DNA from: Pogostemon cablin
Taxonomy: Eukaryota; Streptophyta; Magnoliopsida; Lamiales; Lamiaceae
Length of the DNA: 64,000 nucleotides
NCBI GenBank assembly: GCA_023678885.1
Contig: CM042958.1
Span: 12,084,852 to 12,148,851, forward strand
Direction of reading: 5' to 3'
The position numbers were made by a program, and so were the translations under genes. Of this stretch, positions 24,695-37,800 are shown one piece after another. Within the stretch, counting starts at the first letter, position 1, and each line of letters starts with the position of its first letter. The notes beneath the pieces are model-generated. The model ran no database searches, had not been told where the DNA came from, and saw nothing but the letters and a program-made list of their open reading frames with translations.

Positions 24695-24830
24695 TTCCTC
24701 TATAATTATATTAAAATAATTTAACAATTAAATAAAAAAATTGATTTGTTCAAGTTTCAAAACATAAATAAATTCCAACAATAACTCTCCAATTTACTGC
24801 TCCAATTATGCTAAAAAAGAGTTCATCATG

Positions 24831-24918
24831 GACTTGAAACAATCTAGTAATATGAAGGATAATGTTTTCCAATTGACTTGAAACAATCTAGTAATATGAA
24901 GGATAATGTTTTCCAATT
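24831..24918. repeat. Two-copy tandem duplication, 44-bp unit
   Basis: Identical copies at 24831-24874 and 24875-24918, beginning gacttgaaacaatctagtaa. Confidence 0.95.
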
Positions 24919-25309
24919 TTCTATAGCGTATGTCCACAGAAAATTTTTAGAAGGGTAGAAAATGAGCTAACAAACATTGATATATTATTATTATTTTTAT
25001 TGTGTTTTGTTTATCATCCAAAACTACATAGCACTGGTTTCTTGACAGTTGATCGCAGGATAACACTAATTTCCTGCAGTATGCTCCCATCAATGTTGTT
25101 TCTTGACGGATGTTGGCAGATAACACTTTGCAGCATGCTCTCAGCAATGTTTGCATGTTGTGCATATTCATTGTTTATTTTTTAATTTTAAACTTTTGTT
25201 AATTTTATATGTATATTTAAAATATTTATTGATATATATAAACTAATTTAAAATTTCAATTTTACTAAAAAATAGATGCATAAATTGATAATAGTGTGTT
25301 TAAAGTATA

Positions 25310-25660
25310 ATACTAATTTATATATGTTTTAAGTATAGAATAATAGGAATGTGGTGAGCCGACAATGCAGTGCAATGTTCAATGTTGGTTTAGGTTGAGC
25401 ACTAATTTTCTGGGGTGTGCTTGTTGTAGAATTTTCTGGAACGCGTTGTCAATAATATTGAATCTACTCAACATAGTATTGCAGTTTCCCCACGTCTGAG
25501 TACTAATTTTTTATAGTGTGTTTGTTGCAGAATTCTCTGCAACGCGTTGTCAGTAATATTAAATCTGCGTAACATAGTATTGCAGTTCCCCACGTCAATA
25601 TTTGTTGGAGAAATTTCAACAACGTGGTGTCAACAATGTTAAATCTGCGCAACAGCCAAA
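25310..25660. repeat. Tandem repeat of about 101 bp, 2.6 copies, in a dispersed-repeat relic
   Basis: Copies begin at 25397 (gagcactaattttctggggt), 25498 (gagtactaattttttatagt) and, partially, about 25597. Each contains gcgttgtcaataatattgaa-like and cccacgtc blocks. Upstream, 25040-25165 holds two more diverged copies of a related phrase (ggataacactaatttcctgcag and agataacactttgcagcat). No reading frame is conserved across copies. Confidence 0.7.
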
Positions 25661-28600
25661 ATAGACAGTAACGCATATTGATTTTTTTATTTTTTTATAT
25701 ATATTTAAAATCATCAATTCAGTAATATTTAATATTAATTGATTCCACATGGAAAAATGAAAAGTTTGCATCTAATAACTAATGTAACAAAGCGAACAAT
25801 TAAATTATATTTTATAAAAATATATTAATATTTATTGATATATATAATATTTACGCTTTAAATTTGCAACTTAAATAATTTTACTAGTAAATAGATGCTA
25901 CATAAATTGACATAATCAATGATGGGTCTTGGTCTCGAAATGGAATGACCCCTTTCAATTCCCCGAGTACCGTACACACATATATTTGTACTTCTATTGA
26001 CACCCTGTTTTTTTACACTTTGTTAGACGTATTTTTAAACTATTCTACAATTTTGACTTTTTTTTCTTTTTTTAAAATTCATTCATAAATTTTCATATAA
26101 ATTCATCTCGTTTACTCATTTATTAGTCTTTAATTTTAAAAGCATCTGTATTGGTTCTTATAAAAAAAAGAAAAAAAATGCAACTCAAACCAAAACAAGT
26201 TGATGGGTTTAAACTCACGTGGAAGCCTCATATGAATTCACTGCAATAAATTGAGTTTATTTGAACTTCTTTTAATATTGATAGATGTATTGAATTTAAA
26301 TCCACTATTTATATACTATAAAATACTTCTTTCTTCTCACAATATAGTTAATTTTTAATTTTAACTTTACACTTTAATAATTACCTCTTTTTGATGTATG
26401 TAATTAACCCATATTAAACCATTTAAATATATCATATACCTCATACACACTATTAATACAACTATTCAGCATACATTAAAATATTACTATATTTTTAAAT
26501 ATATTACACATTAAAATATTATATTCCTTACTTATACAAAAAAAACAACTATTAAAATGTGGTGGAAGGAGTAAGTAGAAAGTGTTTTTCAATAAACAAT
26601 TTAAATTAAAATATAAACGTTGTTGATAATAGAATTTAATTGAAAAATGTGTAAAATGAGATGGATGTTAGAGTGGGTTTAAACTCTACAACCAATGCGA
26701 ATGCTCTTATTATTCATTCGAGTTGGTTTTTTGTGAATTCGATGCACAAAATATTCAAGAATATTATATTTTATTTTTAAAATTTTATTTTAATTAATAA
26801 GAATATTGAGTAGTTGGTATGTATGAGACCTTTTCACTAAAAAAAATAAAATCAATACATTTAAAATGAATGATTAAAATGAATAAATAAATACCTCATT
26901 AGCCAAGGACGGAGTAATATATTACACTATTCGAATCGAATCGGGATATATGGACTTAAATTTGTGTCTAGAGACACGCAAGTATTACAATATTTCGTAA
27001 TTCAACTTGAAATTTCAATATTTCACGCTTTTAAATTAATGAATTTCCCGTTCGAATTTATCACAATGTGAAGATATTGCTACAATAAAGATTAACATAG
27101 AATTAAGTAATTACTTCAAAAGCTACTAAATATAATTAATTAAAAAATGAAATTAAAAATGTTGAACTAAATAGCAACATAATAGGCCCATTGGCGTGTC
27201 GTCTAATTAGTGACAGATTACGCCATCCATTTATTTTTCGCATGCATTTCAAAGTGCGTTTCAACTGGAACTCTTTCTGAATTCTGATGCAATAATTTTA
27301 TTTTATTTTTTAAAAAATTAATTTTGTACATATTTTTAAATTAAAAATAGAAAGAAAATGATGGTGCCCTATCTCATGTCATAATCCCATGTCATAATCC
27401 ATTTAAGAGAGATGAATATATTTGAAGATTAATGATTAAAATTATGAGCAAATTAGGATACCCCAGTACGTACCATCATTGTACCTAATTTCCTTTGATG
27501 TGGATCCAACTTATTCACTCCAACTATATACTTTCCCCTTTCATTTAACCATTTTTTATATTTTTTTTAATAACAATATCCAAGAAATCTATACAATGGT
27601 TATTATTTCACATATATTATTGACGTTGATTAATTTATTGTGGAGAGTGGAAAATATCTTTACTCAAATCTATTGGCTAGCTAGTTGCACATCATGTACA
27701 TTACCTTTTGTAAACATATTTATCTTTGGAAACTAATAATGGATTTCGAAATTTATCTATTTGTATTTGGTTTCTATATGTCGGTTGGATAATAATAATT
27801 TTTGTTGAAAATAATATATTTGGTAAAATTACTTACCCACCCTCAATTTCATACAAGTTTTAGTTCCCAGTATAATAATGTATTATAATTCACATTCAAC
27901 ATAGGAGGAGTGATTTTTTAAAGAGTTTAATCAATACAAGATCCCAAAAATATGTTAATTAGGAAGATTTTTTTCATAGTTAGGAATCCGAAGATGTGAA
28001 ACTATCCATACAAAGAACTAAAATCATAACATTAATCAAAAAACAATAATAATAATAATAACATTATAAAATTTCATATATTAAATTTCTTTTCTAAGAT
28101 AATATTTTATAATTTATTATAATTAAAATAACATACTAATTAATAACAAATGTTAAAAAATTTATATAATTTTTTTATGATTTTAGTGATTTTTTTTCTT
28201 TGTTATTATTATTTGAAAACTAACTCTAATTAACAATTGGACAATTATCATTTTACTATTATAATCATGGATTTCGAAATTTTACTTACTGGGGAATTGT
28301 ATTTGGTTTCTATGTTCAGTTGGGTTTACATTCAATGTGATAATAATGTTTTTCATTTTAAAATACGTATAAATTTATCATATATAAAAACAATATTTTT
28401 TGGGAAAATTACACACCCTCAATTCCATTAAGTCTTATTTGGGATACAAAGTAGTACTCCACATGATTCACATTTTACATTAAGATAATTAATTATTTTT
28501 ATTATTCGAAAACTAATTGAATTTCACATGAACAACTATCACTTTTCATTGATGAGTATCATGTCTTCACAAATGTTATCACATCTTATATATTCACGGA

Positions 28601-29040
28601 TTGGATTCTATGAAACATTTTCATGCAAGTGTTTACATATTATATATATCAATTTCTCGTACATGTTCTTCATCAAATTGAATTACTTAGGCAATTAATG
28701 TTCTTGATTTTCATCAGAGAAAATACGTTTTCGTTTTATTGATTGAGAAAACGTTTTGTCGCGTTTCTTTTTCAAGTTTTTCTTTTAATTTGAGCAACAT
28801 GTTTTGTCTCCTTTATAATATTTAATTCGTGTGTGTTTGTAGATTGTAGGTGATGTTGAGTTTTGTGGGGGCAGATAGTTCAATCGAGTGTGGTTACTGT
28901 GACAACCTCCAACACCAACGTCATTCCGAAATACCCATAAATTTTCTATTATTCCAACCTAACACAACAAATTAAAACTAAAATATCCATGTATCCTAAT
29001 ACACGGATGCTAGTTCGTGCACAAGCATTCAAAATATATA
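25661..29040. other. Intergenic DNA with old duplication and a degenerate MITE
   Basis: 26325-26574 resembles a decayed MITE (right end aaaatgtggtggaaggagta). 27738-27900 and 28267-28478 are an old duplication sharing ggatttcgaaattt, tgtatttggtttctat and a ccctcaatt..cat block. The short frames here do not resemble proteins. No gene is supported. Confidence 0.4.
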
Positions 29041-29266
29041 CTCTCCCGTCCCGCCCAAAGGTTTTTTTTACTTTTTGGCACGTGGATTAAAGAATATTAT
29101 TATTTAATGTGTAGTGGATAGTTGTATTAGTGGGAGTATGAATCCCATATTTTAATTATATTAGAGGGGGTGTGTAGGTCCCATGTGTTTAAAAAAAGAA
29201 AATAGAACCCTTTAGGTGGGACGACCAAAATGGCAAAAAAGAACCCTTTGAATGGGACGGAAGGAG
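29041..29266. mobile_element. Stowaway-type MITE with TA target duplication
   Basis: Starts ctctcccgtcccgcccaaag, ends tttgaatgggacggaaggag, with TA on both sides. The interior matches the family at 44939-45165 (tttggcacgtggattaaaga, tttaatgtgtagtggatag). Length is 226 bp. Confidence 0.9.
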
Positions 29267-31955
29267 TACATATAATGAATAAAAATTTATACAATATAAT
29301 AGGAAATCTTCTGTTAATTTTTTAATAAATAGATGAATATAAAAAATACTTAGTATATTCATCAAGAATCACATACTCCTTCCAGCTTATATAAAAAATA
29401 CTTAGTACATTGAAGTTTTTTTCTCTAACACATGTTTTACACTTTATCATTTTAATTTGATGAGATATGTTTTTTTTTTCTTTTCTTTTCTTTCCAAGTT
29501 GAGATTAAGGGTGAGCATGAGATAAAAAAAATTGAATTTTCGAACCAATGAAACAGTAAATGTAAAATTGAAATTAAGAGGGAGACAACATTTTCCAAGA
29601 CTTGTTGCCCCGTACAAGTAAAAATCACCGTGATGATGACAAGTGTTATTTGTTCGAACCTCGAAAGGTCACACAAATAGTAAGAGCATTAGCGAGCAAG
29701 ATTAGGGAATTTTAGTGGAGCCATTAGAATATTCAAAATCCCAAACAGGGCCTTAATTCCTTAGAAGCCACAGCCACAAGTTCCTTCCAAAGTGGATTCT
29801 GATTCAGACAAGAAATGGCACCTCACAGGAAATTCCCAGATCAAATATCTAAAGCCCAGCACATAAGCAACAACTTAGGTCATCTTCTTAGGAAGCGGCG
29901 AAACGTTTCCAACACCCAATTGTGTGTGTTGTGCGTGTGATCACCTCTACACAGTCACCACCACTATCTCCATTCATATGGCTCTCATTCATACATCACC
30001 ACCTGTGTTTGTTGTCTTCTAGATCTTTCCGTCTGTAGCAACCTTTATATTTTGAACAATACGAGTCTGCAAATGAAAACGACGTTGTGACATCAGATGA
30101 TATCAATTGCATTAACCTTCATAATAAGTTTAAAGGATATCATCCACATTTAAAGTAGAAAAACCACATTATGAGCGCTTTAACTGTTAAGAAAGACGCA
30201 CTAAAACTGTTCGGTTGCTTTAGTATCCCATGTCCAAAAGCACAGTATAGCTAATTAACCTTTGCATATGAATATTGTTTTTACAAGGCTACTCAATAGA
30301 CAAACTTGGGAACTAGACGTTCCTTATCTTCAACCCCCAAAAACAACAGCAAGATCTGGGCATTTCAATGGTATAATCCACCTCCGTTGCACAAAAATGG
30401 TGGCATTAAGATATGGAGCTTCATAGTTTGTATAATAAAATGTAATTATCCATGAAATACTGTCATTCTAATTTTGAAGTTGGACCAGAAGCTTACTAAG
30501 TAATACTGCTTGTGTTGATAACATGAACTGAAGGAAGCCATTTCTCAGAACCTTAGCAAATATGATCTTGCACAAGACTGAAGCATTATCTCATCTTTTG
30601 CATGGCAAAGAGGTGATAAACACCCTCGTTAAACATGTGGATTAGTGCACATCAGCCACCATATGCAGGTGGGTCTAATTGACCCATCCCATCATGCTCC
30701 ATTGTAAAAGGAAGATGACAAAGCCCATGCCATTTAATTCCAAAGTGCCATCATAGCTAGAATTCCTGATACAAAACAGACTGCATAAGTGCTTTTTATA
30801 CAATAATTAGGTCAAAATTGAAACTGAGGCAAAACCAAGTTGAAATTATGAGACATACCATATAGGGCAAGCAAGTGTTAGGACCTCATATCAAGAGGTA
30901 CAACCAAGAATCTACGGAAGTCGGGGCTACTCTGTTGACATGAGCAATACATAATGTCCCTAAGGAAGGGTTTAGAAGCCTTAATTATATCAGTGCAGTC
31001 TTCATTTCTTTCCAAGTGATGAGAAGGCAACCAGTACAAGGTCGTACTACTTAACAAGGACAAAATAGGCTCTCAATGGTTAGGTGTCTACTTCCAAAAA
31101 ATTCTAGACAAGATTGTTTGCTCTTCCATGAACATCACATATAAAGTCAGTCATTGCATCTAATCCACACCCCAGTTCTCCACTCATCTTTCTCAACACC
31201 AAATTAGCAAAGCCATTGTTCATTAGATTTTACACTTCCCTTAAAATGCAGAGGTTTTACTGAATAGGAAGTAGTATAATACTACATGCCTGAGAATCAT
31301 TTTCATCACAGGAGTGTATTTATGATGAAATGTGAATTTTTATTCCTCAGATGGAGCAGGCCATAATACTAGCACTTATAATTAAAGCCCCATAACCATT
31401 TATAAACTTGAAAATAGCCTTCAATAATAAGGATCAGGAGAGCAAACACAACTCCAATTAAACTGTGCACGTATCCGAAATTACCACATTCCGTGATCAA
31501 CATGATAATCTGAACTCAGAAAGCATGGTATTTAACAACTACCATTATAAATGTTGGTCTGATATAACATACATTTGAACGGTTAGAAGTTAGCAACGTC
31601 GACCTAAGAACTAATGAGTTCCACTGCTTCTCAGCAACCAAAGCATGAAGCCATGTCACAGTCAGAAATTAGTAAAGCAAATATAAGCAAGTTTCTAAAA
31701 GATTCAAACAAAAAATTTAAAATTACACAAATCACTATGATCCCTCATCCTAAAATTACAAGCACAGATATGAACTGAACATTGTATGGAAGGGGATATA
31801 ATACAAAATTATACACAAATGGATAGGTACTGGTAAATCTATCAGCACAAACCTAAAACTTTAAGATGTTGAGATTATACTCACCAAATATAAAAAATGA
31901 AGGTAACTCAGACCAAAATCTATCTGTAATATCACCACAGCCTTTGAGGACATCT
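29267..31955. other. Less AT-rich noncoding stretch downstream of DPH1
   Basis: From about 29690 to 31950 the base composition is closer to that of genes than to the AT-rich spacers. No protein family is recognisable. On the minus strand a strong donor (TTTG/GTGAGTAT) lies near 31884, just past the DPH1 stop. A fair acceptor (tcatttgcag) ends near 30068. One reading is a 3'UTR intron and terminal exon of DPH1; another is a separate noncoding transcript. Confidence 0.3.
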
Positions 31956-33312
31956 TCAACTTTTGTTACAATTATTATTGCAACATTGATTATTTTTCTT
32001 CCCAACACGAGCAAGTTTTTTTGAGTAACAAGAATTCCATTCCCCTCCATCTTGTGCATAGTAATCCATAGGATAATCCACGCCTTTCTGCACATTGTCA
32101 TTTCCACAACAGTCTTCTTTCTTAGTACACTCCAAACTTTTATCACTCTTTGGCTTCCTCTCCCACCACCCAGGATAATCCCCAAGGGCAATCTCAGCTT
32201 CAAAGGCTGTCAACAATGGCTCCTTAAATGCATCTCCCCAATCAATGGACAATCTAGGGCATGCAATCTGTACCCAAGCATCTACAGCATCCCCAAACAT
32301 TTCGATCTTCTTAGGCGACAGTTCGGATATCAAGACCACCATATAATCAAATCCTTTATCCCTCATTTTCCCTTCCAACCTGTTTAAGACCATAGGATTT
32401 CCTTGCCTGCCTAATGTCCCCAACACGATACCCCAAGTTTTCGCCCCAACAGCTCTCTCTATAGCCCTCCTTCTATCCCCTTTCATCCCCTCATGATCAT
32501 ACTCCTCCAAGAACAGCTTTCCTAAATAGGGATCATACCTAAACGCCTTAATTTCAGGATTTGCTATCATAAACGCTTCTAAATGGAATCTTCCATCAGC
32601 CACAAAGATAATCACGTCGTCCTTTCCCGCAACACCTTGTACCTTCACACTTGGAGCAGTGCAGCCAAGCACTTCCCCAGCAGAAAGCGGTTTTGATTGG
32701 GGAACCAAAACCCTAAACCCCAAATTCTCGAGCTCGGGCTTCACCGCGCGAATGGCATTGGAGAACTGAATCGTCCCCGCCATTATGAGACTATTCGTCT
32801 TATCAGGGCTGAAATTGTAATGCAACTCGTGGAGCAGCTTCCTCGTGTTGATGCCGATTTCAACAAAGATGTAAAGTACGGGGACGGTGGTGGAATCGAT
32901 GGGGACGAGGCAGCTGTGGCCGAAGTGCACGAGGAGATGCACGTCGAGCGCCCGACGACAGGTCGTCGACGCAGCAGGCTCCGTACGTGACATCGCCGAG
33001 GATAAAACAGTGCGTGACGCCAGCGAATGTGGAGAGGATGTCGGAGATGATGAGGGAATACATCAATATACCTTCGGGGAACTGAAGAGCGACGCGAGTT
33101 GCGTTCGCGGATCGCACACGCCAGATGATTTTGTGAATCTCAAAGTTGTAGTTGGCAGGGAGGAGGGAAATGGCGGCGTTCAAAGCTGCGTCGTTTAAGA
33201 TGGAGTCGGGAATTTGGCTCTTTACGAAACGCCTCGGCCGCGGTTTGGTCGGAGGCGGCGGCTGCGGCTGTACTAACAGGTCGGAGGCGCTACTGTTGGT
33301 TGTTTCCGCCAT
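31956..33312 (-). pseudogene. DPH1: DPH1, diphthamide synthase subunit 1, with a one-base frameshift
   Basis: DPH1 with DPH2 forms the radical-SAM-like Fe-S enzyme that moves the 3-amino-3-carboxypropyl group from S-adenosylmethionine to a histidine of elongation factor 2, the first step of diphthamide synthesis. The single-exon frame starts at 33312 (MAETTNSSASDLLVQPQPPP). It runs 120 codons to 32953, through the conserved GDVTYGACCVDD, then loses frame. Skipping one base restores the family sequence from 32951 (ALDVHLLVHFGHSCLVPIDS) to the stop at 31956. The total is 451 residues, the usual family length. All three cluster cysteines remain, in GACCVDD, GHSCLVP and WVQIACPRLS. Everything else looks under constraint. 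I therefore see either a very recent lesion or a base-call error in the assembly. Untreated, translation would stop after 150 residues. Confidence 0.85.
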
Positions 33313-34837
33313 GGACTCTGATCGAACTTCAGAGAATGGCTACTGTGCGAAAAAATACGTTCGACGGCTGTAGTGCGTTTCCATTGTTTTCGGCTGATGA
33401 TACTATTCATTTCAGCTTGGGCTTAGTTATAATTGGGCTCAAGGACTGAACTATTTTTCGATAATCGGGCCCAACTTTTATTATAAATTTGGAAAATATG
33501 CGGCCTAATTTATTTGTTGGTTTTTATTATTATTATTATTATTAATCTTCTTTTTTATTTTATTTTTCATTTGTTATTATTATCAACCGAATATACGGAA
33601 TTATGTCATAATATGTCAAAGGACTATAGTTTACTATTTTTAATTCATTGGCAAGCGAATTCAGAGACGTTTATAATGTAATTATTGAACTGTCTATTTT
33701 GGTCGTTGCGCAGATTCAATATTGTTGACAGCTGTAGAAAATTCTACAATAAACGTTGCCTGGATGATCAAGTAATATGTTGTAAGAAAACAAGGCAGAT
33801 TTGTGTAGCGTTTTGCAGCTCCATATAGAGTCCAACAACATTTCATAACTAATTTCCGGCAGCATGATTGCATCACCGGCTCTCTGCCACTCCTACTCTA
33901 TACTTAAATATATGTAAATTAGTACTCCATTATATTGTATTACCACCACGCTGCAGGGAATTATTACCCTTGTTTGTAGGTTGTATAGCACTGAACCAAA
34001 ATTGTTGACACCATGATGTAGGAAGCTGAACAAATATAGCTAAAACATTGTGAGAAATTACTGTTATATAATATACTACACAAACATTGCATGCCGCAGG
34101 AAATTAGTATTCCTTGTGTTTTTACAGGTTGCAGTATGCAATTTTGAAATATATTCAATTTTGTGCTTTTAAAAATTTTGCATACATACATTACATCTTA
34201 AAAAATCGGAAAAACTATCCTTCATATTACTGTATTGCATCAAGGTTCTGATAATAAAAAATGGGCTCAATTTGACTTTTAGTATAAATTCCTAAATCCT
34301 CGGGCCCAATTCATTTGTTTGTTTTTTCTTTTCTGTTTCTTTTTTTTTTTTAATTAACCGATTATACCAAATTATGTTATAATATGTCGAAGGACAATAA
34401 TTCAAGTATCTTTAATAATTTAAAATTTTAAAAAGACGAATTTACCCAGTACTAATTATAATTCATAGCCAAGCGAATTCAGAAATTAGTAATATGAAAT
34501 TTTTCTAGGGAAAAAAAAAGGTTAATACACCTTATTCCTTAGATAAACTAAGCATCCAATAGATGTTACACATGATAACATCTGATCCTCTAATTACACA
34601 ATCAAGTAAAAGTACTCACTTTATAGCCCATTTTACAAAAAATAATATAAAATAATCTAAATATCATACATTATCACATAATGTAACAATAAGAAACCTG
34701 CAAAACAACCATGCCCAACAATTGACTTCAGTTACTTCAGCTACTCTTTTCCTCCATCTATCTACAAATCCCAAATGCATTTTCAAGAATTAAAAATCGT
34801 CAGAAAAATCATAATGCCATCTCAAGAATGAGGGAGT
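33313..34837. other. Intergenic DNA between DPH1 and XLG3
   Basis: It holds DPH1's upstream region, a short ATT run at about 33527-33545, and two related repeat relics (33690-33880 and 33960-34190, with gacagctgtagaaaattcta-like and ttgcagtatgcaattttg phrases). The part next to 34837 is probably the XLG3 3'UTR. No other gene is seen. Confidence 0.4.
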
Positions 34838-37800
34838 TCATTCTTGAGGGATAAATGGTGATGAGCTGGCATCTGTTGTACTGTAGAAAGAGTCTTCTGC
34901 ACCAACATAGTTGTTGTTTTCCTTCTCATCATCCCACCTCACCACTTCCCTTATGTATTTGAATGCCTCATCGACCGTCGCCCTGTCCCTCGCCCTAGCC
35001 TGCCAAACGAAGAGCTTTTGCTCGGTGAGGGAAGTGTATAGATCTTTGAACTTCATGGCTATGTAGAAGTAAGCTTGCTGGGCCAGGGACTGGTTGCTGT
35101 TGTGGGGTCGAACGGGGCTGAAGTCGGTGAACCAGTCGCACGTGCCTAACTGAACACGGGTGATCTTCTCCTCGAAGAGATCATACTTGTTCAGAATCAA
35201 CACAAATGGGGTGTCCTTGAAACAGGGATGTTTGACCATCGACTCGAATAACTCCTTGATTTGAATCATCTTGTTCTGAAGGTGTTGACCGCTGCCACTG
35301 CTCTCTGGAGATATCCAGACTTGGTCGTAATCACTTAGAGCGACGCAGAAGACAACTACTCGGACATCCTCGAACATTTCCACCCACTTGCATCCTTCAT
35401 TCATCCCCTTGGCATTCACTCTGATGAGTTGGTACCTGAAAGAAGAATATCAAAGAAAATACTATAAAACAAATTGGACTCAAATATAGAATATAACAAT
35501 AGCTAACATATGAACATATCACAAGAGGTAGAAAGAATTACAGAAGAATCATAATCTCATGTACTTTTTGAAAAGAAAATTTACTTGGTCGGAGGCTGAA
35601 ACGGAGCATCCAGATTCTCGGTGTAGGTTTCTGACATCGGGCTACGATCATCCAGGGAGAACTCCATAAAAGCCAAGCCATTCCCTTGTGTCACCCCCTC
35701 GGCACAGAGTATATCACGATCTGTGGGTTCGTACTCATTGCTAGAAATCTCAACAGCCTGCAAGGGTAATTGAAGAGAGATGTGGTTAAGAAGTTATAAA
35801 ATCATATGCACTCGAAAAATTCACACAATGCCTGTGGTCCAAAAAGATTACCCTGCTCAAGAAATATTCAGCAACATCGGGTAGAAAGTGAAGTTCATTC
35901 TTTCTCTTGTACGTCTCCTGTATAGCAAGGTCTCTCCAGACTTCTTCAACAAGTGGAGCATACTCTCTTGTTGCAGCAGGAAAGAAAGCATCCAAATCAC
36001 CAGTGGCAATGATATCAAGAAGCAAGTCGGAAAAATGTTTTAACTTTGGATTGAGTGAATATATACATCGACTCTGTTCATTGGAGTCCATGCCTTCCTC
36101 TACATGAAATCACACTTGATTACAATAAGAATTTAAAGATAAATCTTTTGGCTACAATCATCATTAATAACACAAAGCATTTTGAAATTAAATATATCCT
36201 CCCTAAACTACAACGATAGACTACTTACGTAATCTGAAAACACCTAACAGCTTAACACTTTCACATAAAATACAAATCATTAAAAAACTGTCAGCAACTT
36301 AAAGGAATGCTGTAATATGTAGTTTACAGTTCCAATGAGAACCTTAACTAGAAATGAGTTATTAGCTAACTAAAGGACCTTCCATCCATCATTATTCAAA
36401 TTTAAAAAATGACACTATAATAGCGAAAACTCTACCCAATATCGTTTTAGATAAAGACAGAAAGGCTCCATGATTTTGTTTGAAATGAGAGATTGATATG
36501 AAGGAATCCAAACCCACCAAAAAATAATGAATTTTCAACTCCACCAAAATCCCTCGCATTAGATGAAAACAAAAATGATAGATTTTAATTTTCTCCAAAT
36601 GACAACAGTGCGGATTTGCTACTAAGAAATAAAAAGTCATCCTCAAATTCATCAATTTAAACATAACCTAAGGTAGTAACTAGTTAAGTAAAAGAGTATC
36701 TGCACTGCAATTTAGCTGACAGAGAAGCAAAGGGAGCAGCAATAAAGACATGGAAAATAAAATCACTATGGGAGTACTCACATTTTTGGATTCTAGAATT
36801 TACTTGAAAGAAAAATCTTAGCCACACTCTAAACAAACAACACTAATCCCCTTTAGACAAGGGATTTAAAAATAAAATGAAAAATCAATTTAGAATACTC
36901 AAATAAATGGTCCTAATGAATGTAATTGCCATTACAAAATTCCTGTCCTGCAACTTCAGATCGCCGTGAAATACACAAGGACAAGGAAAACACCATGATT
37001 TATAATGACTACTATTGATGGAAATAAATTAAATCAACGTACGATATCACAGAATGATCTAGTTACCTGATTCAGAGACTTGATCATCTGAACTTGGCAC
37101 TTTCGCAGCTAAAACAGCCTCCTCAAAGCGTTCTCGACCATCAAGCAGAATGCTTAGATACTTGTACATGTTGCTTTGGATCATAAGCTTGATATCCTGC
37201 AGTTCTTCGGGGGTAAACTTATCTCCATACAAAAATTTGGCCTGTTTAGTGAAGGAGGACGGAAAAAGAGGAGAGTGAAGAAGCTAGTTAGCAAGGAACA
37301 GAGGAAGCAATAATGAGATCAGCATGCATTAGCAAGATTTTATCCATCATAGAAACTAACATGTTGCACCACAGAAAACATGATAGACTAGATAGTTCGA
37401 TGTCTCATGAAAGACTACACTTATATCCTTAAGAACAAGTTGTGAGACGCATAGATAGGCCGTAGGTGATACATATTCATCCTCTGGTACCAAGATGATT
37501 CTCAAGACAATCTAGTTTGTCAGTCATAGAATTTGGTAAACAGCCCTTTCTTTATACTCAATACATCCCATTTATTTAGTCTTATTTTTCTTTTTGAGAT
37601 GTCCCAAATATATAGTCCACTATCTACATTTATCTAGAGATTTACCAATACATCCCTATTAAATACTCAAAAAGAATTAAGCCTTAAATTGTCATAAACA
37701 TTATATCACTATTTAATAAAGGCATATTAGGAAATTAACTTCTTCTTTCTTTCTTTTTTTTTCCTGTTTCCAAAAAACATGTGCCAAGGCTATTAAGACA

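Noticed and set aside
32052..33373. Plus-strand frames of about 100 residues over DPH1
   Set aside because: They are antisense shadows of DPH1 and show no family features.
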